DNA of 64,000 nucleotides, from the NCBI RefSeq assembly GCF_030272615.1, contig NC_081413.1, positions 556,537,136 through 556,601,135 on the forward strand, read 5' to 3'. Within the stretch, counting starts at the first letter, position 1. Every line of letters starts with the position of its first letter. This document shows positions 46,261-57,536 of this stretch, in pieces. The notes below the pieces were generated by a model. That model was not told where the DNA came from and made no database searches. It worked only from the letters and a program-made list of their open reading frames with translations. Source of the stretch: Cryptomeria japonica. Taxonomy: Eukaryota > Streptophyta > Pinopsida > Cupressales > Cupressaceae. The position numbers and the translations under genes are program-made.

Positions 46261-46813
46261 GACCCCTTAGGACCACACAAGGTTCCTTACAACACATGTG
46301 CACCCCATAGGACCTATTAGGACCACATAAGACCAAATGGTGTCGCAAGGGGTCTTATGTGGTCCTAAGGGGTCACACATGTGTTCTAACACATGGCTGA
46401 CCCCTTAGGACAACATAAGGCCCCTTACGACACATGTGCACCCCTTAGGACCTATTAGGACCACATAAGACCAAATGGTGTTGCAAGGGGTCCTATGTGG
46501 TCCTAAGGGGTCACACATGTGTTCTAACACATGGGTGACCCCTTAGGACCACACAAGGCCCCTTACGACACATGTGCATCCCTTAGGACCACATAAGACC
46601 AAATGGTGTCGAAAGGACACAAGGCCCCTTATGACACATCTGCACCCCTTAGGACCTATTAGGACCACATAAGACCAAATGGTATCGCAAGGGGTCTTAT
46701 GTGGTCCTAAGGGGTCACGCATGCGTTCTAACACATGGGTGACCCCTTAGGACCACACAAGGCCCCTTACGACACATCTGCACCCCTTTGGATCTATTAG
46801 GACCACATAAGAC
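46261..46813. repeat. 138-bp tandem array
   Basis: Units starting GACCCCTTAGGACCACA begin at 46,261, 46,399, 46,537 and 46,741. The period is 138 bp, with one compound unit of 204 bp and a partial last unit. Each unit has opposed copies of GGACCACATAAGACC and GGTC(C/T)TATGTGGTCC, so every unit can fold into a hairpin. It flows on from the palindrome at 46,106. Confidence 0.92.
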
Positions 46814-47040
46814 ATATGTTGAAATTAATTAAATTCTACATCCAATTGTAAATTAATTTGACTTAATTTATCTTAATTTGACTAATTTGAAAATTAATTA
46901 TTGTATATGCAAATATATGTAATTGTAAATTAGACATATATTGGAAATTAAAATTAAATTTATAGTTGTTTAAATTTATTTTGTGCATAGATCTAGAAAT
47001 TTATCTTAAATTTGTCTTTATATCTAGAAAATTTTAGCTT

Positions 47041-47277
47041 GTATGCATTTATGATGTTTAAATTTCTTTTTTGTATATCTAATTTTTTTAATTTATATAT
47101 TTAAATATGTTTAAAATGATTTAAATGTGTGTATACTTTTTTAATTATTGTTTAATGTGTATGCATTTATGACGTTTACATTTCTTTTTTGTATATCTAA
47201 TTTTTTTAATTTACATGTTTAAATATGTTTAAAATGATTTAAATGTATGTATACTTTTTTAATTATTGTTTAATGTG
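47041..47277. repeat. 118-bp direct repeat, two copies
   Basis: GTATGCATTTATGA.GTTTA through TTAATTATTGTTTAATGTGT occurs at 47,041-47,158 and 47,159-47,277 with only a few differences. It lies just upstream of the plus-strand gene. Confidence 0.9.
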
Positions 47278-47327
47278 TACTACATACATGCACATGTGTG
47301 TGTATATATATATTACCCACTCACATC

Positions 47328-48654
47328 ATGTTTGATGAGCCTGGATCACATAACACTAGTAGTTCTAAGCCTAGTGTTCATCCTCGTGGGAGTGAGCAGA
47401 CGTCACATAGGTCTGCCACAACTCCACAGGAGAGACAACACCTCTACAATCAGATAGAAAAGGCACTCCAACGTGCCTTAGATCATTTAATTATCACATT
47501 GGGAAACATGTGTGATCAAACAAATAAACAAAGGGGTGAGATTATTAGACAAGAGCTACTTCATATGATGGACCTTATTGACAATGATAATCCATATGAT
47601 GAGGTCAACGCAGAGGAATTCTATAGATCCCTTTCACGCAGTGTACCTGGTACGATGAAATGGGACACAGTGATAAGGTTTTCACAGCTGATGTAAAAGC
47701 CATGTTTTCTCATTATCAGGTCTTTGGTAGGGTGAAGGGTTATATGCCTACTAGGTGCATCGATGCACTAGTAGAACCTTTTATCTATCCTAGATGGTTA
47801 GCCACTCATCATAGATGGCCCAAAAAGGATGAGTTTCCCCTTTATTTCTGCAAACAATTATTTGCAAAGTTTCATTTGTTGGATGATGTTGATTACACCG
47901 ATTTTTTGAAACATGTTGGGCAAGGGAAGGGTAGATTTTCAGATAAGTTTAGATGACTAGGTGCACCCCCACTCGTTAATAAATGGGCATTGATTGGTCC
48001 AAACCTTGTGGTTCTTCCCAAGAGTGCAGACCTAGCACATGTTGCAGATAGTGTACCAGATGACACTTGACAGTCCATCTTTTCCAGTATTGCTACTATA
48101 GCCACACAGGTGGATGAGATGACATCACATCGAGTGGGTAGATATTTGTTGCACTCTCATACTAGCATTCATGATACATCAGTGAGTGATGATCCATATG
48201 TTCGAGTAAACATACCATCACCGATGGATGCTGCACGCATGCATGACATAGATCCTTTATGATAGATGAGTGCATGCTTATCCAGTGATCTCTTAGATTC
48301 ATATCAGGTCATTGCTATGGAGCATGGGATCCCACTAGAGGATGCCCCATCATTTGTTAGGCGTGTACTTGGTAGACCGAGTGCTTCTAGCCATGGTTGT
48401 GAGCATACAGATTCTCAGCCTACTACTGCTACACATCCTATTGCCTCGCCCCAACATACAACAATTGGTCAGGATACACCTCCTCCTCCTATTTATACAT
48501 CAGTTGATCAAGCCACAGTACCTGGTATTGGATTTTTGGGGATGTTCACTACCATGCTCATGGAGCCAGACAGTGAGGGGGATTATGTTGCAATTGGCTC
48601 CTTGCATTATTCTGACATCAGTAGGATCAGGCGAGTCTTACATGCTGCAGGAGA
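47328..48654 (+). pseudogene. Plus-strand gene of unknown function, main exon
   Basis: ATG at 47,328 opens MFDEPGSHNTSSSKPSVHPR, a Ser/Thr/Pro-rich start, then a helical part (QIEKALQRALDHLIITLGNM). A one-step frame change near 47,660 leads into the frame that stays coding to 48,654: YQVFGRVKGYMPTRCIDALV, YPRWLATHHRWPKKDEFPLY, LPKSADLAHVADSVPDD, QVDEMTSHRVGRYLLHSH, then a Pro/Thr-rich part and GFLGMFTTMLMEPDSEGDYV. In-frame stops occur near 47,954, 48,068 and 48,260. The exon closes GAG|GTATGA, phase 0. I do not recognise the family. Its position opposite the transposase-like gene suggests an accessory transposon protein, but a captured host gene is possible. Confidence 0.55.
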
Positions 48655-48780
48655 GGTATGAATTATGATATATAATTTACTAATTTTAATTTAGAAATTT
48701 TATATAGCTACTTGATTGTACACATGAACTGCATAGATTAAATTAATTATATATTAGATTGTATTTTTTGAACTATATAG

Positions 48781-49138
48781 GGTATCACGTAAGGGTCGAT
48801 ATATGGAGATTTGGATGCTGCCACTGACCCAATTGTTCATTAGGAGACACAGGTATATATAAAGTTTAAATTATTATTTTTTTTGTTTTTAAGTTTTATT
48901 TAAATGGATATCTAGGTGTTGATTAAATAATTTCAAGTGATTTAAATTATATATATATCGAACAAAATGTGTGCATTGTCTAGGATGAGCGAGCATTGTC
49001 TAAGATGAGCCATTCATCCTGCAAATGTTCTAGAGTCTAGCATGCGTGCGATGGAGATGTTAGAGACCCCGAGGTATGTTTATCTACAACCATGTACATG
49101 TACATGTTCAAGTAGATTCGATTTGATCTTTAAAATAA

Positions 49139-49169
<31 letters not shown>

Positions 49170-50049
49170 TAAAACTTAATAATGAATGTTTAAATAATGT
49201 ACATGTGAGTTCATCTGTAATTTATATTGCAGGCGCAGGGGGCGATGTTTGAGGATTTGCACATTGCCACTGGTCTTGTTCATTAGGAGACACAAGTATA
49301 CATTATAACTTTAAATTAATTCAATCTTAAATATTTAAGTTCTATATTTAAAGGGTTAGTTTCCAAGTTATAAATACATGTGTATGTATATCTAACAAAA
49401 TTTCAACATTGCAGGATGCACCACTATTACGCAGGTTGGGCTCCTCGTCACATAGACGTCCTAGAATCCTGCATGCACATGGAGGTGATGTTAGAGACCC
49501 TTTAGAGGTATGTTTGTCTACACATATGCTCTAAATATATGTTACTTAAAAAAATTCAGTCTAGTATTCAAATTAAATGTTTTTAATATATGAGTTTATG
49601 CGTGCATACTCTATTGCAGGCTCATGGGGTGATGCTAGAGGATTTGCACATTGCCACCTGTCCTGTTCATCAGGAGACACAGGTATACATTATAAATTTA
49701 AATTAATTGTTTCTTTTAAATATTTAAGTTCTATATTTAAAGGGTTAGGTTCCAAGTTATAAATATATGTGTATGTATATCTAACAAAATTTCAACATTG
49801 TAGGTGCACCACTATCACGCAGGTTGAGCTCCTCGTCACATAGATGTCCTAGAATCCTGCATGCACATGGTGGTGATGTTAGAGAGTCTTTAGAGGTATG
49901 TTTGTCTATGTGCAAATGCTCTTAATCTATGTTACTTAAATTTTTTTACTCTAGTATATGAATTAAATGTTTAATGTATGATTTTATGCGTGCATACTCT
50001 ATTGCAGGCGCATGGATTGGGACATGGTTCAGGACAGGACCCCGAGTGA
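48781..50049 (+). pseudogene. Plus-strand gene, array of repeated mini-exons and last exon
   Basis: Seven small exons, each with AG acceptor and GT donor and all phase 0: 48,781-48,852; 48,984-49,073; 49,233-49,295; 49,415-49,507; 49,620-49,682; 49,804-49,895; 50,008-50,049 (ending GAG TGA). They alternate between two types. Type 1 (63-72 bp) reads like AHGVMLEDLHIATCP then VHQETQ; type 2 (90-93 bp) reads like DAPLLRRLGSSSHRRPRIL then HAHGGDVRD. The exon pair with its introns repeats at 387-388 bp (49,233; 49,620; 50,008). One type-2 exon is one base short, and TAG/TAA replace expected Q codons at several sites, so the array is decayed. The peptide repeat has no known family to me. Confidence 0.7.
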
Positions 50050-50291
50050 CCCATTGTTTATATATATATGTGCATGTGCACACATTTTCTAGACATTTCA
50101 TATTTGTACATGTGTACTAGACATTTCATACATGTGTACTGTACACATTTCATATGCGTATGTGTACTAGATATTTATTTTCCATATTTCACGTGTGTAT
50201 GTGTACTAGACATTTAATACACATGTACATGCGATAGATAGACATATATGTGTATGTGTTAGATAGATCTACATTTCATACTACTTTGCAC

Positions 50292-50409
<118 letters not shown>

Positions 50410-50540
50410 CGTTTTTGAAAGTTAAGTGTTTAAATGATCGAATCTCTAAATCATTTGAATTTAGTTAAGTGGTCTAGTTAATTGTATGTGTATGTGAAAG
50501 TTAAGTGTTTATGTATATTTTAGTTGTTCATTGTTAAACA

Positions 50541-51256
50541 AATTTAGTCGTTAAAATTTAATTTAATTGTTCATTTTAGTTAAGTGTTTATGTATGTTTA
50601 ATGAACTTCAAAAATTTAATGAACTTATATCTATATATTTAAATTTAATGAACTTATATCCATGACGTAAATATCCCCTTAAATCCCCTTAAGACACTTA
50701 AAACACCTTACAACACATAATTAAATGAATCCATACAAAATAATTAAATGAAACCATACATGTGTAAATATAAATTAAATGAATACATAGATGAATAAAA
50801 CAAATGCATGCATGTTTGTAAAAATATAAAAGAATCAATGGCACAAATATCCCTTTAAATCCCCTTAAGACCACTTAAAACACCTTAAGACAACATAATT
50901 AGTTGTTCATTTTAGTTAAACCCCCTTAAGCATACAAATTTAATCATTAAAATTTAATTTAGTTGTTCATTTTAGTTAAGTGTTTATGTATGTTTAATGA
51001 ACTTCAAAAATTTAATGAACTTATATCTATATATTTAAATTTAATGAACTTATATCCATGACGCAAATATCCCCTTAAGACCACTTAAAACACCTTACAC
51101 CAACATAATTAAATGAATCCATACAAAATAATTAAATGAAACCATACATGTGTAAATATAAATTAAATGAATACATAGATGAATAAAATGAATGCATGCA
51201 TGTGTAAAAATATAAATGAATCCATGACACAAATATCCCCTTAAGACCCCTTAAGA
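50541..51256. repeat. 395-bp tandem duplication between the two genes
   Basis: AATTTAGTCGTTAAAATTTA at 50,541 recurs at 50,937. The following blocks (GTATGTTTAATGAACTTCAA, CCATGACG.AAATATCCCC, CACTTAAAACACCTTA, ACCATACATGTGTAAATATA) repeat in order. A further partial copy (AATTAAATGAAAC.ATACAT) resumes at about 52,688, beyond the solo LTR. Confidence 0.85.
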
Positions 51257-51258
51257 CA

Positions 51259-51259
<1 letters not shown>

Positions 51260-51301
<42 letters not shown>
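51260..51301. repeat. (AC)n microsatellite
   Basis: About 21 AC units at the end of the duplicated block. Confidence 0.95.
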
Positions 51302-51412
51302 ATCTCTTGGATCATGCATATTTATAAATGAATCAATACATGTATACATACATTTAAAGATGATTTAATAGGTGATTCACACATTGAAAATTCAAGCTAC
51401 CTATGTAACTAT

Positions 51413-52653
51413 TGTAAAGCGGAAAATCGATCGAACCCCAGTTGCTCTCCCCTCTTCCAACTCCGAGGAGAGAGAAGGGAGATCCCTAGGGTTGATGGTT
51501 TTCACTTAGGGGAGACTTTACATTCAAAAGAGGGGTTGAAACCCACAAGATCCAATCCCACACAAGGCAAGATTGGATGCTAAATGAGTTTCAAGGGTTA
51601 AGACAGCAAGGCTACCCTCTTTTGTAAAGAATGTAGATAGAATGATTAGGCTAGGAATGCATAGAAAGTAGGAAAGATTCGCTTAGAAACTGAGATAGGG
51701 ATATAGGATGAAGCTGCGGACCTGGAATTAGCAGTAAAATGTCGATACGGCGCTGTCCTGCAAATTTGAGTGAAAGTTGACGGGACGATGGCGCCCGACA
51801 TGCACACGGTCCTCCGAAAAATCCGCGAAATGAAGGGGGATCTGTTCGTCTCTGCACAAGGATTCCAGATCTTCAATTTCAGTCACGTACCTGCAACCTA
51901 CACATAGAAAAGCGAAGATGATTGGGGGGTTAGGGATTAGGGGTTTGCCTTTAGGTCAAACCCCAGTTTTGGAATTAACCAAGAAATGAGAAATTGCTGT
52001 AAATGTAAATGTCTGTAATGTAAAACAAGTACTAATACCTTGTTGTAAGGATGTTTGTATCCTTATGTGCGAAGGTATAGATGTTGTTGTATGTTGTGTG
52101 TTGTAGTAGTATGTAGTAAATGATCTCCTCTTCAATGGTTGAATCCTTGTCTTGAATGCAACACTTAGCCTTGAATGGAGACTTAGAATGATCAATTGCT
52201 TGAAGGAATGCTTGAATGCTTGAATACTTGAATGCTTGAGTATTGTTTCCACGCTTTTTTCCCATCCATCCAAATGAGAGAGGAAAATGTAGTTTATATA
52301 CTTGTCAATTAGGGCTGATAGACTGATTTTCCCGACCTTAGGCCGACCAGGAAAGATATTTTCCAATTTGCAAACAAAAAGACCCGAAGTCTCATAGGAG
52401 ACCGGGCCCAAAATAGGGCCAGGGACCAGGGCGCTGGGCGCCCTGGTCCTGAAGGACCAAGGCGCTGGGCGCTCTGGTCCCACCTCTCGGGACAGCAGGG
52501 TGCAAAGGAGGTTCAGGCCAGGGTGCTTGAAAAATGCAGTTTTAAGTGTCATAAACAGGTTTCGGGGTCTCCATCTAGGTTGCGTGTTGCGTCGCCATCG
52601 TGAAGATCGAAATGCAGTCGAAATTGCAAGTGTCGCAATTTTAGGACGCTACA
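51413..52653. mobile_element. Solo LTR, 1,241 bp, perfect target duplication
   Basis: Starts TGTAAAGCGGAAAATCG and ends TAGGACGCTACA, flanked by ACTAT at 51,408-51,412 and 52,654-52,658 (perfect 5-bp duplication). It is GC-richer than its surroundings. It contains two adjacent hairpins: GGACCAGGGCGC/GCGCCCTGGTCC with loop TGG (52,423-52,449) and a mutated copy at 52,454-52,480. It inserted between the two convergent genes and is younger than the unit. A 198-codon frame inside has no family resemblance and is not called. Size suggests a Gypsy-type LTR, but this is a guess. Confidence 0.9.
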
Positions 52654-53055
52654 ACTATATATACACGCGTAACTATATATACAACATAATTAAATGAAAC
52701 TATACATGTGTAAATATAAATTAAATGAATACATAGATGAATATAATGAATCCATGCACGTGTACAAATATAAATGAATCCATTCATGTGTTTAAATGAA
52801 TCCATACAAATAAATAGAATTAAAAATTAAAATCAATATGTATACATGTTCAATGCATAGACACAAAATATTTAATTTAAGAATAAAACATGTAAAATCA
52901 ACATATAAAACGTAAAATAAATGCATCAACAAAACTAAATTTCCACAAGTTATCCAAATTGCTACACATGTCTAGAAATATCTATATATATATATGAGTT
53001 TATCAAAATAAGACCTATCTAATATAATTTACTTGTTCAAACATGACAAGTGAAC

Positions 53056-53429
53056 TTAAAGCTCCCGGTACATATAATTTGGATCCTCCCTATCTTTTAT
53101 AATTTCTAAAATATTTTCATGATCTTCAATAGGAAACCTCCACTTTTGGTTGCCACGTCCTCTTTTTGGCAATGTCTCCAACTGCAATCTTGTCGCTATT
53201 ACTAAGTGACTATAGTGTAGAACTTTTTGGCAAGGCATATAATCAATGGATGTTACACCATTTGCATCTATCTTTATTTGTTGATAATAGGTGCTTTCAA
53301 CAACAACTGAACCAGTGGAATATTGTTGCCCATCATCATCACTGACTGATTCCAATAACTTGCATTTTGGTTGTGTGCATCTCAGTAGATAATAATCTAC
53401 ACTTTCAGTATTGTCAGGATCAACAATCA
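53056..53429 (-). pseudogene. Transposase-like gene, exon 5 (last)
   Basis: After a TTTTTGCAG acceptor the frame reads VIVDPDNTESVDYYLLRCTQ, then STYYQQIKIDANGVTSIDYM and VLHYSHLVIATRLQLETLPK, closing in a stop at 53,056. The exon is open throughout and joins in phase to exon 4 (VV-T|V-I-V-D). Related transposase-like proteins in other eukaryotes end with a similar 'D-P-xx-SVD-W/Y' block; this is recall, not a search. It is the best-preserved part of the gene. Confidence 0.7.
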
Positions 53430-53592
53430 CTGCAAAAATATCACTTGTGAAAATAGACCACATGTATATATATTTCAAGCAATATTAGTTCATTATACAT
53501 TTTTAAATTAATTTTGAACAATATTAAATTAAATAAGAATTAAAAAATTTGTACATGTACATATATAATTTACAAAATATGCATGCACGCAC

Positions 53593-53898
53593 CTGTAACA
53601 ACTAAATCAAAAACACGTTCATAATCGACTGAATATATATGATCATGAATATCAATAATGTCACTATATTCGTAAGGAGACATTGTGTAAAATTCTTTCA
53701 TTTCCCATTGCAAAACATATCCATTAGCAATATTTTGACAATGAGTATCTGTGTTGTTCGCAATGCAATCAACACAAAAACATGATTTTCCTCTTGCAAG
53801 AATAACACGAGGCTTTCTAAATCCTGTAGTCATGACTTGATGAAAACTTCTATTACCATTAATTGATTGACAATTATAAGGATTTGATCAATCAATAT
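53593..53898 (-). pseudogene. Transposase-like gene, exon 4
   Basis: 306 bp between a TGTCAG acceptor and a GTGCGT donor. Reads SNPYNCQSINGNRSFHQVMT, VILARGKSCFCVDCIANNTD, WEMKEFYTMSPYEYSDIIDI and YERVFDLVVT. The CFCVDC cysteines suggest a metal-binding site. One in-frame stop lies near the start of the exon. Confidence 0.7.
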
Positions 53899-53933
53899 CT
53901 GACAATACAAATTATTTAATCAATTTTAGTTCA

Positions 53934-53936
<3 letters not shown>

Positions 53937-53982
<46 letters not shown>
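53937..53982. repeat. (CA)n microsatellite in intron 3 of the transposase-like gene
   Basis: About 23 CA units between exons 3 and 4. Confidence 0.96.
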
Positions 53983-53983
<1 letters not shown>

Positions 53984-54039
53984 TTTAAAAATAATTCAAG
54001 AACACTTGAATGTTTAAGAAATTATATATATATATATAC

Positions 54040-54141
54040 CTTTAACTTCCCAAAAAGAACGCTTGTTATAAGTTGTATCACGACCAACAAAATGATTTTT
54101 GCACCATTCAATAATATCATTAAAATTACGTATGGTGTTAC
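54040..54141 (-). pseudogene. Transposase-like gene, exon 3
   Basis: 102 bp between TATAG and GTATAT. Joined in phase to exon 2 it reads GNTIRNFNDIIEWCKNHFVG then RDTTYNKRSFWEVK. Open throughout. Confidence 0.65.
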
Positions 54142-54208
54142 CTATACAGAAGCTCTTGCTTTAAAAAATTGAACAACCCATGTACATATATGTATGTATA
54201 TATATATG

Positions 54209-54243
<35 letters not shown>

Positions 54244-54291
54244 ACATACATACATATATTAAATCTGTACACAAATATGAAGAGAATTTAC

Positions 54292-54453
54292 CTGCAAGTT
54301 CATGTTGGTGAAGTGCATGCTTCACACATGCTCCTGCTCCATCATGCTCTCCTTTTCCATGTCCACTCTCAAAGAAGTTCCACAAAAACTTTATGCTACG
54401 TCGAGCATGTTGTAGGAATAACTAGTTACAAGCTTTTGCAGACTTAAATTGCC
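54292..54453 (-). pseudogene. Transposase-like gene, exon 2 (HGKG motif)
   Basis: 162 bp between CATGTCAG and GTAAAT. Reads QFKSAKACN, a stop, LFLQHARRSIKFLWNFFE and SGHGKGEHDGAGACVKHALH. The QFKSA block after SDGCA and the HGKGxxDGxGxxVK block are shared by a group of eukaryotic transposase-like proteins. The conserved acid in the latter may be the third catalytic residue; this is inference. Confidence 0.75.
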
Positions 54454-54558
54454 CTGACATGAATAACATATATATATAAACTTTTGACCTGTTATATACA
54501 ATCAAATCATATATAAGAAAAAAATCAACTTAAATAATCAATTTCAAATCTAATGTAC

Positions 54559-56252
54559 TTATTGGCACATCCATCTGACCAAATTCAATGTTGTGTACAT
54601 TCTATCCCACGATCTTTAATATCTTAAATAAATATTCCAAAACAATGTGCTACATAGCTCCTATCATGACACGTATCATCATTGATATAGAAATGAACCT
54701 CCTTGATGATAATGCTTTCATTTTTAGTACTCTCTATACCATCCACCTGGAATTGTGCATGTCTATAGCAAACTTGTACAAATATTGCAACTTGATCAGA
54801 ATGAGAATATTGACTTTGAATTTATGTGTGAGGACTAAATGTATAGTTCTCGGAGAAATCTACAATCAAAAGAATACAACCTGGTGGAAAATAATTATTT
54901 GAATCACAAAACTGTTTAGCCTGCCATCTTGCACCATGACAATGTTGGTATGGATATATCATATTACAAAATCTATCTATAAACTGAATGTAGGGCAATT
55001 CACTCTCTTTCAAAATATTTTTTTTGGATTCAGTTCCTGACTTACTTTGGTATGTCTCATATTCAAATCTCTTCCATATAACTAGTGCATGAATATCAAT
55101 ATTCTCAGTTTGCAACACAAACTTACTCAGAAATCCATAATCATTGCATTCACCTTTTATACATTGTATTTTGAACTCATTTGAATCTTCTAATTTATCA
55201 CATAAAATAGACTTCACAAATTGTGTTGTACTTGTAGGAATGACTAGATTTGGATTAATTGTTGCCATGAACTTCTTATATGATTGCAAGTGTAGATGAA
55301 ATTCAACATGATTTCGACAACAACAAGTTTCACGTACCTTATTTATGCATACAAAGCAAGGACGCAATCTCTCAAACATCCTTTGACAAATCTTTACATC
55401 TGAAAATTCTTGCTTGAATGCTTCAAACAATTCACTTTGTGTTGAATCTAAGAAATGTTTTGGATGTGTAATCTTTTTACCATTTTCATCTATCATATGT
55501 ATAGTGTCCCTTCTATTGGAAGAAACACGAGATTGGTTGGTCCAATAATCAATGACCTGCCTTTTTACATCTTCAGAAATTCTGTCTTTTCTAGGAACCT
55601 TACAGATATTTACCCAATTCTTTTCAATGTTTTCATCTAACATATTTCTCTTCCTAATGTATCTTTGAACAATTCTTCTAGATACATGCATTAATTGAGA
55701 AATTGCATTAACTAGTTTTCTACGAGTCAATTTCTTACTAGTAATCATAGTCATCAATGCTCTACGTGCAACACTTAAATCAACACCTCGACTTGTGTTG
55801 TCAATACAATTCAATGCTTCTTGTAAATTTTCAATTAAAGTTTCTTTTAATAATGTATCAAGAGAACTTTTCTTATTACCAACACCCAACAACTCCAAAA
55901 TAGGTTTCATTTCCCTTTTCCTAAATAACTTAGCAAATAATTGTGCTCTTCCAATAATAGACTAATTTTAAAAATAATCATCCCACATTTCTTACAATGC
56001 AATTTTAATGTGCTTCTAGGTATCATATCTTTAGATAAAATTTCATTGAAAAGACTATCTTCATCCATTTCCATCAAATTTTTCATACCAGAAAAAAAAA
56101 AAATCATCTCGTACTTGAGTAGATGTTTCTTGAACATCATCATGTTGATCTTGAACAACAACAGATTGTTGTTGACTACATTTTGTATGACCTTTCATCT
56201 TATCGTCCCTTTTACGATCATACAACCTTGATCTAGTCCTCTTATTCCCCAT
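54559..56252 (-). pseudogene. Transposase-like gene, exon 1 (main)
   Basis: Starts MGNKRTRSRLYDRKRDDKMK (basic, nuclear-localisation-like), then Q-rich sequence. A run of 12-13 T at about 56,088-56,101 shifts the frame into MKNLMEMDEDSLFNEILSKD and a CxxC block (LHCKKCGMIIF). A further shift near 55,910 leads into the 362-codon open frame MKPILELLGVGNKKSSLDTL. That frame holds a helix-turn-helix-like part (RKLVNAISQLMHVSRRIVQR), Cys-rich RPCFVCINKVRETCCC and the acid motif VDFSENYTF at the end. Past a stop the same frame gives HSDQVAIFVQVCYRH and IWSDGCANK. DFSENY and SDGCA are the likely first two catalytic-acid motifs of a DDE transposase. The superfamily is uncertain. The junction to exon 2 is one base out of phase as I place it. 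Confidence 0.75.
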
Positions 56253-56259
56253 TGCAAAA

Positions 56260-57480
56260 AATATTTAGATCTTCAAAATTTCGTGCTTTGAACCTAAAAA
56301 CAAAAACATGAAAATATGCAGATCTTCAAAATTTAGTGCTTTGAACTAAAAAGGTTATATATATCTAGTTACTTTTCCTCAGTTCTTAACAAAAAAAATG
56401 TAATTAGTGAAATTTATAAATAATTTTGCATTCTTAAACTTAACATGTGTAAATTTCACCCGTTTAGATCATTTGACTTGAAGTCCAATTTTTATAATTT
56501 AGAAAATAAAAAAATAAGGCTCAAGAAATTTAGGAGCATTGATAAAAAGTAAGAAATTAAGTATACTTAAATTAGATACATTTGACTATATGCAATGTAC
56601 ATATGAACGTGATTTAATAACATTAATTGCTTGAAATCACTTAGCTAATATATAGAGAATTTGAGTCAAGTATTATCAAATAAAATATAATATAATTCAG
56701 TACTAAATAGTGTTGGATATATACTCAATTTCATTAAAGTGTTTAAATATATTTTACAAATTCAATATTTAGTTAGATTTTAAGTATGTAAATTTATAAG
56801 AATTAATCTACTCATATAGTAAATAAGTTATATCTAGTTTTTAACAAACAAAATGTGATTAATGAAATGTATAAATAATTTTGTTTTCTTAAACTTTTTA
56901 AATTGAATAAATGAAACATGTGTAAATTTCATCCATTTAGATCATTTGTCTTAAACTCCAATATTTATAATTTAGAAAATGAAAAAACAACATTCAAGAA
57001 ATAAGAGCATTGATCTAAAAAGTAAGAAATTAAGTTTACTTGGATTCTACATTTGACTATGCAATGTACAATGGACAATAACATGATTTAATAACAATAA
57101 TTAAAAAAATAATTTAAGATAACATAATTGAAGATAAATGATTGAAGCGCAATTAACGAATAATAAAATAAAGTTTTAAATTTAATCTAAAAAATATTTA
57201 ATTTAAAAAAAAACATCTAATATTATAAATTAAGCATGATTGAAAAAATAATTTAAATTAACATACTTGGAAAGGGTAGACGACTTCCAAAAAAAAATCA
57301 AAATCTTCATCCCTTTATAAAATTAGAAATATTCGCCCCTTTATAATCTTCCTACTCGCTCCAAAATGCCACTTTATTTGAGAAAAAAAAATGATTTTTT
57401 GCAAAAATAACTTATTATTTTCGCACTTATTGTTTTGGATTTTTTAATGGGATTTTTTTTTTTTTTTTATATGTTGTTCA
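56260..57480. repeat. Subterminal tandem duplications
   Basis: A 52-bp repeat (AGATCTTCAAAATTT.GTGCTT at 56,268 and 56,320) is followed by a two-copy repeat of about 450 bp: 56,388-56,600 and 56,841-57,070 share AATGT.ATTA.TGAAAT, CATGTGTAAATTTCA.CC, TTTAGATCATTTG and AAGTAAGAAATTAAGT in order. The remainder is AT-rich. This mirrors the repeat-rich left side of the unit. Confidence 0.7.
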
Positions 57481-57536
57481 AATGACCGGTTGTGTTGGCC
57501 CTCAAAGTTCCAGCCGGAAAGGGTTCCGACCGGAAC

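Noticed and set aside
51956-52552. 198-codon frame on the minus strand
   Set aside because: Lies wholly inside the solo LTR 51,413-52,653 and shows no known domain.
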